From assembly GCF_030656345.1 (NCBI RefSeq), contig NZ_JAUSNR010000023.1:1-64000 (forward strand): a stretch of DNA of 64,000 nucleotides, given 5' to 3'. The DNA is from Pseudotabrizicola sp. GTDB lineage: Bacteria; Pseudomonadota; Alphaproteobacteria; Rhodobacterales; Rhodobacteraceae. Of the stretch, positions 44,049 through 51,816 are shown piece by piece. The notes under the pieces were generated by a model. It was not told the DNA's origin and made no database searches. It saw only the letters and a list, made by a program, of their open reading frames with translations. The position numbers were made by a program, and so were the translations under genes. How positions within the stretch are numbered: the stretch's first letter is position 1; each line of letters opens with the position of its first letter.

Positions 44049-44837
44049 GTGACCCCTATGTTTTCTCTCGCCTCCCCGCTGCCCTCCCGCATTCTGGCCC
44101 CCTCCCGCATCCTCGCCTGTGCCGCGCTGGTCCTGCTGGCCGCCTGCGCGCAAAAGCCTGTCCCCGCAGGGTTCAACGACCCGATGGAGGCGGACAACCG
44201 CCAGATCCACGACTTCAACCGCAGCGTCGACCGCACCATCCTGCGCCCGCTGTCCAGCAGCTTTGGCGATGGCCCCCCCGGCCCGGTCATGCAGGGCGTG
44301 ATCAATTTTGCGCAGAACCTTGATGCGCCCGGTGCCGTGGTGAACAACCTGCTGCAGGGTCGCCCGCATCGTGCTGCTGAAAACACCCTGCGCTTTGCGC
44401 TCAACACCACTGTCGGCATCGGCGGGCTGTTTGACCCCGCCACCGCCATCGGCCTGCACGGCAGACCCACCGATTTCGGCGAAACCCTGCATGTATGGGG
44501 CGCGGGAGAGGGCAATTATGTCGAACTCCCGTTCTTCGGCCCCTCGACCGAACGCGATCTGGTCGGCATGATTGTCGATATCCCGCTGAACCCGCTGCGC
44601 TATGTCCTGCCCAAGCCGGAAGACAACATCGTGCCTCTGGCCAAGCTGGCATCAAGCGTTGGTGATCGGGCGCGCTATTCCGAAACCGTCGATTCTGTCT
44701 TATATGACAGTGCAGACAGCTATGCGCAGTCCCGCCTGCTGTATCTGCAATACCGTCGCTTTCAACTGGGGCAGACCACCGGAGAAGCCGGGGATGATGC
44801 CTTTGAGGACCCGTATGAGGATATCTATGGCGAATGA
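44049..44837 (+). CDS. mlaA: Outer-membrane lipid asymmetry lipoprotein MlaA
   Basis: Extracts surface-exposed phospholipids from the outer membrane and passes them to MlaC. The protein has 262 residues; the GTG start is supported by AAAGGA six bases upstream, with MFSLASPLP as an alternative ATG three codons inside. A lipobox (VLLAAC) gives a lipidated Cys near residue 33. The VacJ/MlaA blocks NDPMEADNRQIHDFNRSVD, FGDGPPGPVMQGVINFAQNLD, NTTVGIGGLFDPAT and GAGEGNYVELPFFGPST follow in order. It overlaps mlaC by 11 bases. The MlaBDEF parts are not in this window. Confidence 0.94.
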   Translation: MTPMFSLASPLPSRILAPSRILACAALVLLAACAQKPVPAGFNDPMEADNRQIHDFNRSVDRTILRPLSSSFGDGPPGPVMQGVINFAQNLDAPGAVVNNLLQGRPHRAAENTLRFALNTTVGIGGLFDPATAIGLHGRPTDFGETLHVWGAGEGNYVELPFFGPSTERDLVGMIVDIPLNPLRYVLPKPEDNIVPLAKLASSVGDRARYSETVDSVLYDSADSYAQSRLLYLQYRRFQLGQTTGEAGDDAFEDPYEDIYGE

Positions 44838-45438
44838 CAGGCTGATCATCACACGTCGCGGCTTTGGCATCGGTCTGGTCGGCGGCGCCGCCGCACTGGC
44901 CCTGCCGCTGCCCGCCGCCGCGCTGACCGTCGATCAGGCCCGTGCGCTGGTGGGCAAGGCTGTTGCCGATGTGAACACCACGATCAACTCGGGCAAATCC
45001 GCCGCCGCGATGTATGGCGATTTTGAACGGATCTTCAGCCGCTACGGCGACGTGCCCACCATTGCCCGTTCAGCCCTCGGGCCCGCCGCGCGCGGTGCCT
45101 CTTCCGCGCAGATGACCGCCTTTACCAAAGCCTACCAAAGCTACATCGCCCGCAAATACGGTGCCCGCTTCCGCGAATTCATCGGCGGCCAGATCGAGGT
45201 GACGGGCGCCCGCCCGGTCAAATCCTATTTCGAGGTGATCTCGGTCGCAAAACTGCGCGGTCAGGCCCCGTTCGATTTGCGCTGGCACGTGTCGGACAGG
45301 TCGGGCAAGGACCTGTTCTTCAACATCATCATCGAAGGCGTCAACATGCTGGCCAGCGAACGCACCGAAATCGGCGCCATGCTCGACCGGCGGCGCGGTG
45401 ATATCAACGGGCTGATCGAAGACATGAAATCGGCCTGA
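44827..45438 (+). CDS. mlaC: Periplasmic phospholipid-binding protein MlaC (Ttg2D)
   Basis: Ferries phospholipids between MlaA and the inner-membrane Mla complex. The 203 residues start with a twin-arginine-like leader (TRRGFGIGLVGGAAALALPL) then the Ttg2 blocks FERIFSRYGDVPTIARSALG near residue 67, SQ-containing tail FREFIGGQIEVTGARPVKSYF near residue 113, and LRWHVSDRSGKDLFFNIIIEGVNM near residue 150. The start overlaps the end of mlaA by 11 bases, so the two are coupled. It is followed by a strong terminator. Confidence 0.92.
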   Translation: MANDRLIITRRGFGIGLVGGAAALALPLPAAALTVDQARALVGKAVADVNTTINSGKSAAAMYGDFERIFSRYGDVPTIARSALGPAARGASSAQMTAFTKAYQSYIARKYGARFREFIGGQIEVTGARPVKSYFEVISVAKLRGQAPFDLRWHVSDRSGKDLFFNIIIEGVNMLASERTEIGAMLDRRRGDINGLIEDMKSA

Positions 45439-45454
45439 GGGGCGCGACACAGCA

Positions 45455-45490
45455 ACGCCGGCCCCTGCGAATGCAGCGGGCCGGCGTTTT
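45455..45490 (+). terminator. Intrinsic terminator after mlaC
   Basis: A 10-bp stem (ACGCCGGCCC at 45455-45464 and GGGCCGGCGT at 45478-45487) is followed by a run of four T. It lies 16 bases after the mlaC stop. Confidence 0.88.
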
Positions 45491-45584
45491 GTTGGGGGGG
45501 ACGCCTGTGAACCTTCTGATCTGTCGAAGAGACTGGAGGAGTGCCTGCCACGAGTCGAAGGAAAAAAGAATAAACGTGTGCAAT

Positions 45585-45809
45585 CTAGCTTAGAAATCTC
45601 TGAGCAAAAGCATCGAAATATTTGAGTTTTTCCATTTTGCGCTCCATGTCTGCGATCAGGTCTGCCTTGGAAATGCGCGACGCCTTTTCCATCACCTCAT
45701 CACCAATGACTCCGTCGAAGTCACTGAAACTATCAGATTCCTCCCTGTAGTGAGCAAGCAAGCGACCGCAGAGTTCAATTCTTTCTCGACGCCATGATTT
45801 TTCACTCAT
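45585..45809 (-). CDS. Hypothetical protein in an AT-richer islet
   Basis: A 74-residue soluble protein from MSEKSWRRERIELCGRLL. The start is supported by GGAG eight bases upstream; a longer frame would begin at 45821. It has a helical, charged composition and SKADLIADMERKMEKL suggests an amphipathic helix near the C-terminus. No family is recognised. It lies in a region visibly richer in A and T than its neighbours and ends 146 bases after mlaC, with no relation to it that I can see. Confidence 0.5.
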   Translation of the reverse strand: MSEKSWRRERIELCGRLLAHYREESDSFSDFDGVIGDEVMEKASRISKADLIADMERKMEKLKYFDAFAQRFLS

Positions 45810-46020
45810 GATGTGCTCCATTCTTGCTGATGGCCGTTGCTATGAAGAGGAGTATCCCATCCCAAGCGCCAATGGCCTCAGGCGCGGGAAACACGGCAAC
45901 ACATGCGAATACGATGAACCAAAAGGTTCGCGACACCGAAACTATAAGGGGGAAGATGGACTCCGCACAGAACACGCCCTTTCCGCAGTAGGCAAACCTA
46001 CCGCAACAAGGATCGTGCAC
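45802..46020 (-). CDS. Possible small membrane protein (uncertain)
   Basis: A 72-residue open frame with two hydrophobic stretches (LIVSVSRTFWFIVFACVAVF and a second near IGAWDGILLFIATAI) that look like a membrane hairpin. Its stop overlaps the start of the minus-strand gene at 45809 by eight bases, as if the two were coupled. The only Met is at the very start, with many Cys residues and no clear ribosome site, so it may be a chance frame in an AT-rich region. No family is recognised. Between it and the PBP gene at 46218 I see only a hairpin. Confidence 0.3.
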   Translation of the reverse strand: MHDPCCGRFAYCGKGVFCAESIFPLIVSVSRTFWFIVFACVAVFPAPEAIGAWDGILLFIATAISKNGAHHE

Positions 46021-46139
46021 TTCCTATGCATGATCGATTTACGCGCCGCTCAAGAATACTCTATCTTATCGACACAAATCTTACCGTAGCGCGGACCGCG
46101 TTAAATTGCAATAATTTCCCCACGGAGAATGCGGGCACT

Positions 46140-46168
46140 CCCCACCCCCATGAGGCGTGGGGGTGGGG
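46140..46168. other. Perfect 11-bp hairpin 50 bases after pbp
   Basis: CCCCACCCCCA at 46140-46150 and TGGGGGTGGGG at 46158-46168 with a seven-base loop form a very stable hairpin. It lies about 50 bases beyond the PBP1A stop codon on the minus strand. There is no T-run in either direction, so its role as a terminator is doubtful. Confidence 0.6.
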
Positions 46169-46217
46169 CCGCTTCATCCGCTGTGCGCAGCGCCTCAACC
46201 CCCCGCCCCTGCAAGGC

Positions 46218-48527
46218 TCAGTTCCCGAACACACCCAGCACGTCCTGCAAAATCTGGTCGGCCAGATTGCCCTCTACCGGGCCCTCGTTGATCCACTCCT
46301 GTGGCACCGGCCCGTCATAGATGATCACATCCTGCGCGGGCATCTCGGCCTGACCACCGGCCCAGTTGTCCTGCGCGCCACCCCAGTTATCCTGCGCTGC
46401 GGCGGCGGGCGATTGCCCGTCGGCCATCACGTTGGGCGACGGCGCATAGCCGCCCGGCGGGGTCTTCGGTTCCGGGATCAGCATGGCCAGCGGTTGCGGC
46501 CGCTGCCCGTCATGCACCCGCACCATCACCTCGCGCCAGATTTCCGCGGGCAGGCCGCCACCTGTCACGCCGGTCAGCGGCGCGTTGTCGTCATTGCCCA
46601 TCCAGACCCCGGCCACATAATCGGCAGTAAAGCCCAGGAACCACGCATCGCGCGCGGCCTGCGTCGTGCCGGTCTTGCCCGCCGCCTGCCAGCCGGGCAC
46701 TTTCGCCCGGGTCCCGGTGCCGGTCTCGATCACCCGGTTCATCATATAGGTCAGGTACAGCGCCGCATCCTCGCTGATCACCCGCTGCCCGACGCCCCCT
46801 GTGGCCCCCAGCAGCACGTCGTCTTCACCCTGCAACCGCAGCTCGACCAGCCCGTAGGGCGTCACCGACGACCCGCCGTTCAGAATGCCGGCATAGGCCC
46901 CCGACATCTCCAGCAAGGACGACTCCGACGCGCCAAGCGCCAGCGCCGGGCCATCGGCCAGCGCCGAGACGATGCCGAACCCGTTCGCCACCCGCCGCAC
47001 CGCATCGCGCCCCACGGCTTCCGACACCCGCACCGCAGGGATGTTTCGGCTTTCGGCCAGCGCCTGGGACAGCGTGATCATGCCCTTGAACTGGTTGTCG
47101 TAGTTCTTCGGCGTCCATGCCCCCGATCCGGGGATGTTGATCGTCAGCGGCGTGTCTTCCACATAATCCGCCGGGGTAAAGCCCAGATCCATCGCCGCCG
47201 CATAGGCAAACGGCTTGAAGCTCGACCCGGTCTGCCGCTTGGCCTGTGTGGCGCGGTTGAAGCTGCCCGCCGCCACCGCCTCGCGCCCGCCGACCATGGC
47301 GCGCACCGCCCCGTCAGCCGACATGACCACAATCGCCGCCTGTGCCTTCGACCCCGATTTCACCTTGGTCTCAAAGATGAACTTCAGCGCCTCTTCCGAC
47401 GCCTTCTGCAACCGCTGGTCCAGCGTGGTGCGGATGATCACATCCTCGGTCGTGCTCGACGACAGAAAGCTGGGCGTCGATTCCATCACCCAATCGGCAA
47501 AGGCCCCGCCGGATTGCGTTTCCGCCGCCTTGGACAACCGGGCCGGGTTGGCCCGCGCATCCGCCGCCTGCGCGGCGGTCAGGTAGCCCTGTTCCTGCAT
47601 CAGCCCGACGACAATATTCGCCCGTTCCTGCGACCGCAGCAGATTGTTGGTCGGCGCAAAGCGCGAGGGCGCGGTCAGCAGGCCCGCCAGCATCGCGGCC
47701 TCAGCCGGGCCAACCTCATTGGCGGATTTGCCGAAGTAGCGCTGCGCCGCCGCCTCAAACCCGCGTGCGCCGGCCCCCATATAGGTGCGGTTGAGATAGA
47801 TCGTCAGGATCTGCTCTTTGGTGTACTTGACCTCCATCGCCATGGCGTAGGGGATCTCTTTGACCTTGCGCCAGACCCCGCCGCTGCGGCAGTCCTGTTC
47901 GTAGGCGGCCTCATTCTTCCAGTCTGCCGGGTTGTAGGGCACGCCGATACACAGCAGCTTGGCGACCTGCTGGGTGATGGTCGACCCGCCGTTGCCCGAC
48001 AGTGGCCCGCGCCCTTCGCTCAGGTTGATGCGCACAGCGCCCGCAATGCCACGCGGGCTGATGCCGAAGTGGCTGTAGAACCGCCGGTCCTCCGTCGCGA
48101 TCACCGCGTTGCGCAGGTGGGGCGAGACGTTCTCTGCCGTGATCTGGCCGCCAAAGGTTTCCCCGCGCCAGGCAAAGACCTGGCCTTCGCGGTCCAGCAT
48201 GGTGACAGACCCGCGCGCCCGGCCGTCCAGCAGCTCGGTCACGGCGGGCAACTGGCTGTAGAAATAGAACACGGTCAGCGCCAGCACCATGCCAAGCACC
48301 GCGCCCACCCGCCAGGTCACGCCCCACAGCACCCGCCAGATCAGCCGCCACAGGCCAAGGATCAGCCCCACGATCAGCCCATGCTGGCGTCGTGGCTTGC
48401 GCGGCGCAGGCTTGCGGGGGGCAGGTTTGCGTGGCGGGCCGCCGCCAGAGCCGGATCCGGCACCTGTCGTCTGCGCGTAGCGCTTGTCCGCGGTCAGAGT
48501 CCCGCGCCCTTTGCCCGATGTCGCCAT
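46218..48527 (-). CDS. Bifunctional peptidoglycan glycosyltransferase/transpeptidase (PBP1A type)
   Basis: Polymerises and cross-links peptidoglycan. The start MATSGKGRGTL was chosen over an upstream Met four codons before it. A basic linker with a repeated PRKPA unit near residues 35-55 precedes a single span near residues 60-90. The glycosyltransferase domain has IATEDRRFYSHFG near residue 145 with catalytic Glu, GGSTITQQVAK near residue 182, and YLNRTYMGAGARGFEAAA near residue 250. The transpeptidase has TGSSFKPFAYAAAMD near residue 440 (SxxK), and KTGTTQ near residue 620. The 769 residues end with a Gln/Asn/Trp-rich tail containing two near-identical QDNW repeats, which is unusual. It stands alone on the minus strand. 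Confidence 0.92.
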   Translation of the reverse strand: MATSGKGRGTLTADKRYAQTTGAGSGSGGGPPRKPAPRKPAPRKPRRQHGLIVGLILGLWRLIWRVLWGVTWRVGAVLGMVLALTVFYFYSQLPAVTELLDGRARGSVTMLDREGQVFAWRGETFGGQITAENVSPHLRNAVIATEDRRFYSHFGISPRGIAGAVRINLSEGRGPLSGNGGSTITQQVAKLLCIGVPYNPADWKNEAAYEQDCRSGGVWRKVKEIPYAMAMEVKYTKEQILTIYLNRTYMGAGARGFEAAAQRYFGKSANEVGPAEAAMLAGLLTAPSRFAPTNNLLRSQERANIVVGLMQEQGYLTAAQAADARANPARLSKAAETQSGGAFADWVMESTPSFLSSSTTEDVIIRTTLDQRLQKASEEALKFIFETKVKSGSKAQAAIVVMSADGAVRAMVGGREAVAAGSFNRATQAKRQTGSSFKPFAYAAAMDLGFTPADYVEDTPLTINIPGSGAWTPKNYDNQFKGMITLSQALAESRNIPAVRVSEAVGRDAVRRVANGFGIVSALADGPALALGASESSLLEMSGAYAGILNGGSSVTPYGLVELRLQGEDDVLLGATGGVGQRVISEDAALYLTYMMNRVIETGTGTRAKVPGWQAAGKTGTTQAARDAWFLGFTADYVAGVWMGNDDNAPLTGVTGGGLPAEIWREVMVRVHDGQRPQPLAMLIPEPKTPPGGYAPSPNVMADGQSPAAAAQDNWGGAQDNWAGGQAEMPAQDVIIYDGPVPQEWINEGPVEGNLADQILQDVLGVFGN

Positions 48528-48623
48528 AAGCCTGCCCAACCGTTTTAAATGGTCTCTTTTCGCCGACTCTAGCCCGGATCGCAGGGATTGTGGAGAGCGC
48601 CACTTAACGATTCGGATATGTGA

Positions 48624-48670
48624 TGTGCATAATATTTAATCAAACCGCACAATAAGTATAAAATTTGTGC
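48624..48670. promoter_or_regulatory. Alternating TGTGC/GCACA half-sites before glnK
   Basis: TGTGC at 48624, GCACA at 48647 and TGTGC at 48666 lie in an AT-rich stretch about 120 bases upstream of glnK. They form overlapping inverted repeats with gaps of 18 and 14 bases. The glnK-amtB operon is normally controlled by NtrC and sigma-54; I could not find a clear sigma-54 -24/-12 element by eye, so the role of these half-sites is open. Confidence 0.4.
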
Positions 48671-48788
48671 AGAAAGCCGCGCTTTCAGGCAAACATCCGC
48701 CGCCCGTTTCTTGTTCTGCCCGTTCGAAAGGCGGCTTGTTGTCTGCAAGGGCCCACCCCCGGGCCCCACAGAAACGAAGGGGAAGGAC

Positions 48789-49127
48789 GTGAAACTAATC
48801 ATTGCAGCAATCAAGCCGTTCAAGCTGGAGGAAGTGCGCGAAGCACTGACCACCATCGGGGTACGCGGCATGATGGTCACCGAGATCAAGGGTTTCGGCA
48901 GCCAGTCTGGACATACTGAAATCTATCGCGGCGCCGAATATGCCGTGAACTTCGTGCCGAAAGTCCGGCTGGAAATCGTGGTCAGTGACAGCCTTGCAGA
49001 TTCGGTTGTCGAAACGATCCGGGTGACCGCGAAAACCGACAAGATCGGCGATGGCAAGATCTTCGTGCTGGATGTCCAGCATGCCGTGCGCGTGCGCACA
49101 GGTGAAATCAATGACGATGCGCTCTGA
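48789..49127 (+). CDS. glnK: Nitrogen regulatory protein P-II
   Basis: Senses 2-oxoglutarate and ATP/ADP and controls the ammonium transporter. It has 112 residues from a GTG start with GGGGAAGGAC upstream. The uridylylation Tyr51 sits in TEIYRGAEYAVNF on the T-loop. The C-terminal signature KIGDGKIFVLDVQHAVRVRTGE near residue 82 binds nucleotide. It is 27 bases upstream of amtB in the classic glnK-amtB operon. Confidence 0.96.
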   Translation: MKLIIAAIKPFKLEEVREALTTIGVRGMMVTEIKGFGSQSGHTEIYRGAEYAVNFVPKVRLEIVVSDSLADSVVETIRVTAKTDKIGDGKIFVLDVQHAVRVRTGEINDDAL

Positions 49128-49154
49128 CGCGTTGGGGACAGGGGAAACGCAAAG

Positions 49155-50504
49155 ATGAACACTTCGATGAAACTTTCTGGCATCGCGACACTGGGTGTGT
49201 CGCTGTTCGCCAGCCTGCCTGCCTGGGCGCAGGAGGTCACCGCCGAGGCGGCCGAGGTTGTGGCGGAAGCCGCTCCGGCAGTCATTGATAACGCCTTTAT
49301 TTTCAACACGCTGCTGTTCCTGATCGGCGGCTTTCTGGTGTTCTGGATGGCGGCCGGTTTTGCCATGCTCGAAGCCGGGCTGGTCCGTTCGAAAAACGTC
49401 ACCATGCAGCTGACCAAGAACATCGCGCTGTTTTCCATCGCGTCGATCATGTACTGGATCGTCGGCTACAACCTGATGTACCCGGGCGATGCCTGGACCA
49501 TGACCGGCTATGTCGGTCAGCTGTTCTCGGCCAAGTCTCTGGCCGGTGACCCGGATGTCGCGACCGGCTATTCGGTTGCATCCGACTTCTTCTTCCAGCT
49601 GATGTTCTGCGCCACCACCGCGTCGATCGTGTCGGGCACCTTGGCCGAGCGTATCAAGCTGTGGCCGTTCCTGATCTTCACCGTCGTGCTGACCGGGTTC
49701 CTTTACCCGATTGAAGCCTCCTGGCAGTGGGGCGGCGGCTGGTTGTCAGAAGCGGGCTTCTCTGACTTTGCCGGATCGACCCTTGTTCACGCAGCAGGCG
49801 GCTTTGCAGCCCTTGCCGGTGCGCTGATCCTGGGGCCGCGTCTGGGCAAATACACCAAGGAAGGCCGCGTCAACCCGATGCCGGGCTCCAACCTCGCCCT
49901 TGCCACACTGGGCACGTTCATCCTGTGGCTGGGCTGGTTCGGTTTCAACGGCGGCTCGCAGCTGGCTCTGGGCACCGAGGCTGATGCCAATGCTGTCTCG
50001 ATCATCTTTGCCAACACCAACATGGCCGCGTCTGCCGGTGCTGTCTCCGCGCTGATCCTGTCGCAGCTGATCTACAAAAAGGTCGACCTGACCATGGTGC
50101 TGAACGGCGCTCTGGCTGGCCTTGTGTCGATCACCGCCGGGCCGCTTGACCCGACGCTGTTCGGTGCGCTGTGGATTGGTGGCATCGGTGGCGTGATCGT
50201 TCTGGTCGTCGTGCCACTGCTCGACAAGCTGAAGATCGACGATGTGGTCGGTGCGATCCCGGTTCACCTTGTGGCTGGTTTCTGGGGCACCATGGCAGTT
50301 CCGTTCTACACCGACGGCACCAGCTTTGGCACGCAGCTCCTGGGCTTTGCCGCCATCGGCATCTTCATGATGGTGACCTCGGCCATCGTCTGGTTCATCC
50401 TCAAGGCAACCATGGGTCTGCGTCCAACCCAGGAAGACGAGATGATGGGTCTGGACAAGGCCGAACTGGGTCTCGAAGCGTACCCCGAGTTTACCAAGGG
50501 CTGA
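49155..50504 (+). CDS. amtB: Ammonium transporter
   Basis: A 449-residue ammonium channel/transporter in the inner membrane. It has a cleavable signal peptide (MNTSMKLSGIATLGVSLFAS with LPAWAQ) and 11 predicted spans. The Phe gate and Trp of the outer vestibule lie in SVASDFFFQLMFCATTASIVSG near residue 135; the twin pore histidines are in GSTLVHAAGG near residue 215 and IPVHLVAGFWG near residue 365. The C-terminal tail (RPTQEDEMMGLDKAELG) carries the GlnK interaction site. Followed by a strong terminator. Confidence 0.97.
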   Translation: MNTSMKLSGIATLGVSLFASLPAWAQEVTAEAAEVVAEAAPAVIDNAFIFNTLLFLIGGFLVFWMAAGFAMLEAGLVRSKNVTMQLTKNIALFSIASIMYWIVGYNLMYPGDAWTMTGYVGQLFSAKSLAGDPDVATGYSVASDFFFQLMFCATTASIVSGTLAERIKLWPFLIFTVVLTGFLYPIEASWQWGGGWLSEAGFSDFAGSTLVHAAGGFAALAGALILGPRLGKYTKEGRVNPMPGSNLALATLGTFILWLGWFGFNGGSQLALGTEADANAVSIIFANTNMAASAGAVSALILSQLIYKKVDLTMVLNGALAGLVSITAGPLDPTLFGALWIGGIGGVIVLVVVPLLDKLKIDDVVGAIPVHLVAGFWGTMAVPFYTDGTSFGTQLLGFAAIGIFMMVTSAIVWFILKATMGLRPTQEDEMMGLDKAELGLEAYPEFTKG

Positions 50505-50532
50505 TCACCTCCTCCCGATTGGTCCGAAGTCT

Positions 50533-50563
50533 GGCCCGAACCGCAAGGTTCGGGCCTTTTTTT
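50533..50563 (+). terminator. Intrinsic terminator after amtB
   Basis: A perfect 10-bp stem (GGCCCGAACC at 50533-50542 and GGTTCGGGCC at 50547-50556) with a GCAA loop is followed by seven T. It lies 29 bases after the amtB stop codon. Confidence 0.95.
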
Positions 50564-50584
50564 GCCCGCAACCACCGCGCATGA

Positions 50585-50611
50585 AAAAGCCCGCGACCAG
50601 CGCGGGCTTTT
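50585..50611 (-). terminator. Intrinsic terminator of the aminotransferase gene
   Basis: A perfect 11-bp stem (AAAAGCCCGCG at 50585-50595 and CGCGGGCTTTT at 50601-50611) with a five-base loop. On the minus strand it is followed by a run of T (from the A run at 50584-50588). It lies 23 bases beyond the stop codon of the aminotransferase gene. Confidence 0.9.
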
Positions 50612-50633
50612 CAACACTCAAGGGCCGGTGCAA

Positions 50634-51812
50634 TCAGCCAGACACCTTCGCAATCGCCGCCGCCAGTATCGGCACCGTGCGGGCGTTCAGCCCGGCAATG
50701 TTGATCCGGCTGTCGCCCACCATGTAAATCCCGTGCTCATCGCGCAGCACATTGACCTGCGCCTCGGTCAGGCCAAGGCGGCTGAACATGCCGCGATGAT
50801 CCGCCACAAAGTCAAAACGGTCGGAATTGGTGGCGCGGCGCAGCTCCTCCGCCAGCGTCTTGCGCAGGGTCAGCATGTTCAGCCGCACCTCCTCCAGCTC
50901 CGCCTTCCAGTCGGCGCGCAGCGCGTCATCTTCCAGAATCATCGTCACCAGCCGCGCGCCGTGATCGGGCGGAAAGCTGTAGTTCTGCCGGTTCAGGAAC
51001 GCGAGGTTGCCCTGCACCACCGCCCGCCGCGCAGGCTCGGTCAGCGCGATCAGCACCCCCGTCCGCTCGCGGTAAATTCCGAAGTTCTTCGAGCATGACG
51101 CCGCAATCAGCACTTCCGGGAACCGCGCCGCGATCATCCGGGTCGCCGCGGCATCTTCCTCCAGCCCGTCACCAAAGCCCTGATAGGCCAGATCGATGAA
51201 CGGCACAGCACCCCGCGCCTCCAGCACATCCGCCACCTGTGCCCATTGACCGGCGGTAAAGTTCGCGCCCGTAGGGTTGTGGCAGCAGCCGTGCAGCAGC
51301 ACGATATCGCCCGCAGCCACCTTCCCCAGATCTTCCAGCACACCTGCGAAATCCACGCCGCGCGTCTCGGCGTCAAAATAGCGGTACTCGGCCATCTTCA
51401 TGCCAAGGTATCTGATAATCGACGGATGGTTCGGCCAGGTCGGGTTCGACAGCCACACCGTCGCCCCCGGCGACGCCATCCTGATCAGCTCCAGCGCCTG
51501 ACGAATGGCCCCGGTGCCGCCCGGTGTCGCCACCGATGCCGCGCGGTCGCCATACCCGGCACCCAAAATCATCCCCACCATCGCCGCGTTATAGGCAGGC
51601 TCGCCTGCCAGCCCGGTGTAGGATTTGGTGACCTCCACCTCCCACAGCTTCTTCTCCGCCGCCTTCACCGCCCGCATCACCGGGGTCAGCCCGGTCGCGT
51701 CCTTGTAGACACCAACGCCAAGGTCGATCTTGGTGTCGCGCGGGTCATCGCGGTACATCGCGATCAGTTGCAGGATCTTGTCCTGCGGTTGCGGGTTCAG
51801 AGCTTCCAGCAT
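50634..51812 (-). CDS. Aromatic amino acid / aspartate aminotransferase (class I PLP)
   Basis: A 392-residue transaminase from MLEALNPQPQDKILQL; an upstream in-frame Met would add 60 residues that overlap sseA. Substrate and cofactor motifs: KIDLGVGVYKDATG near residue 28, ATPGGTGAIRQALELI near residue 101, VWLSNPTWPNHPSII near residue 126, HGCCHNPTGANF near residue 178 and the PLP lysine in SCSKNFGIYRERTG near residue 245. The Arg that binds the carboxylate is in SRINIAGLN near the C-terminus. TyrB/AspC-like specificity is likely; the exact donor cannot be told. It lies four bases from sseA in the same direction. Confidence 0.93.
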   Translation of the reverse strand: MLEALNPQPQDKILQLIAMYRDDPRDTKIDLGVGVYKDATGLTPVMRAVKAAEKKLWEVEVTKSYTGLAGEPAYNAAMVGMILGAGYGDRAASVATPGGTGAIRQALELIRMASPGATVWLSNPTWPNHPSIIRYLGMKMAEYRYFDAETRGVDFAGVLEDLGKVAAGDIVLLHGCCHNPTGANFTAGQWAQVADVLEARGAVPFIDLAYQGFGDGLEEDAAATRMIAARFPEVLIAASCSKNFGIYRERTGVLIALTEPARRAVVQGNLAFLNRQNYSFPPDHGARLVTMILEDDALRADWKAELEEVRLNMLTLRKTLAEELRRATNSDRFDFVADHRGMFSRLGLTEAQVNVLRDEHGIYMVGDSRINIAGLNARTVPILAAAIAKVSG

Positions 51813-51816
51813 TGGC

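Noticed and set aside
46026..48548. An 840-residue open frame on the plus strand across the PBP1A gene
   Set aside because: Composition is Arg/His/Pro rich with no family features; it is the antisense shadow of a clear PBP1A gene in GC-rich DNA.
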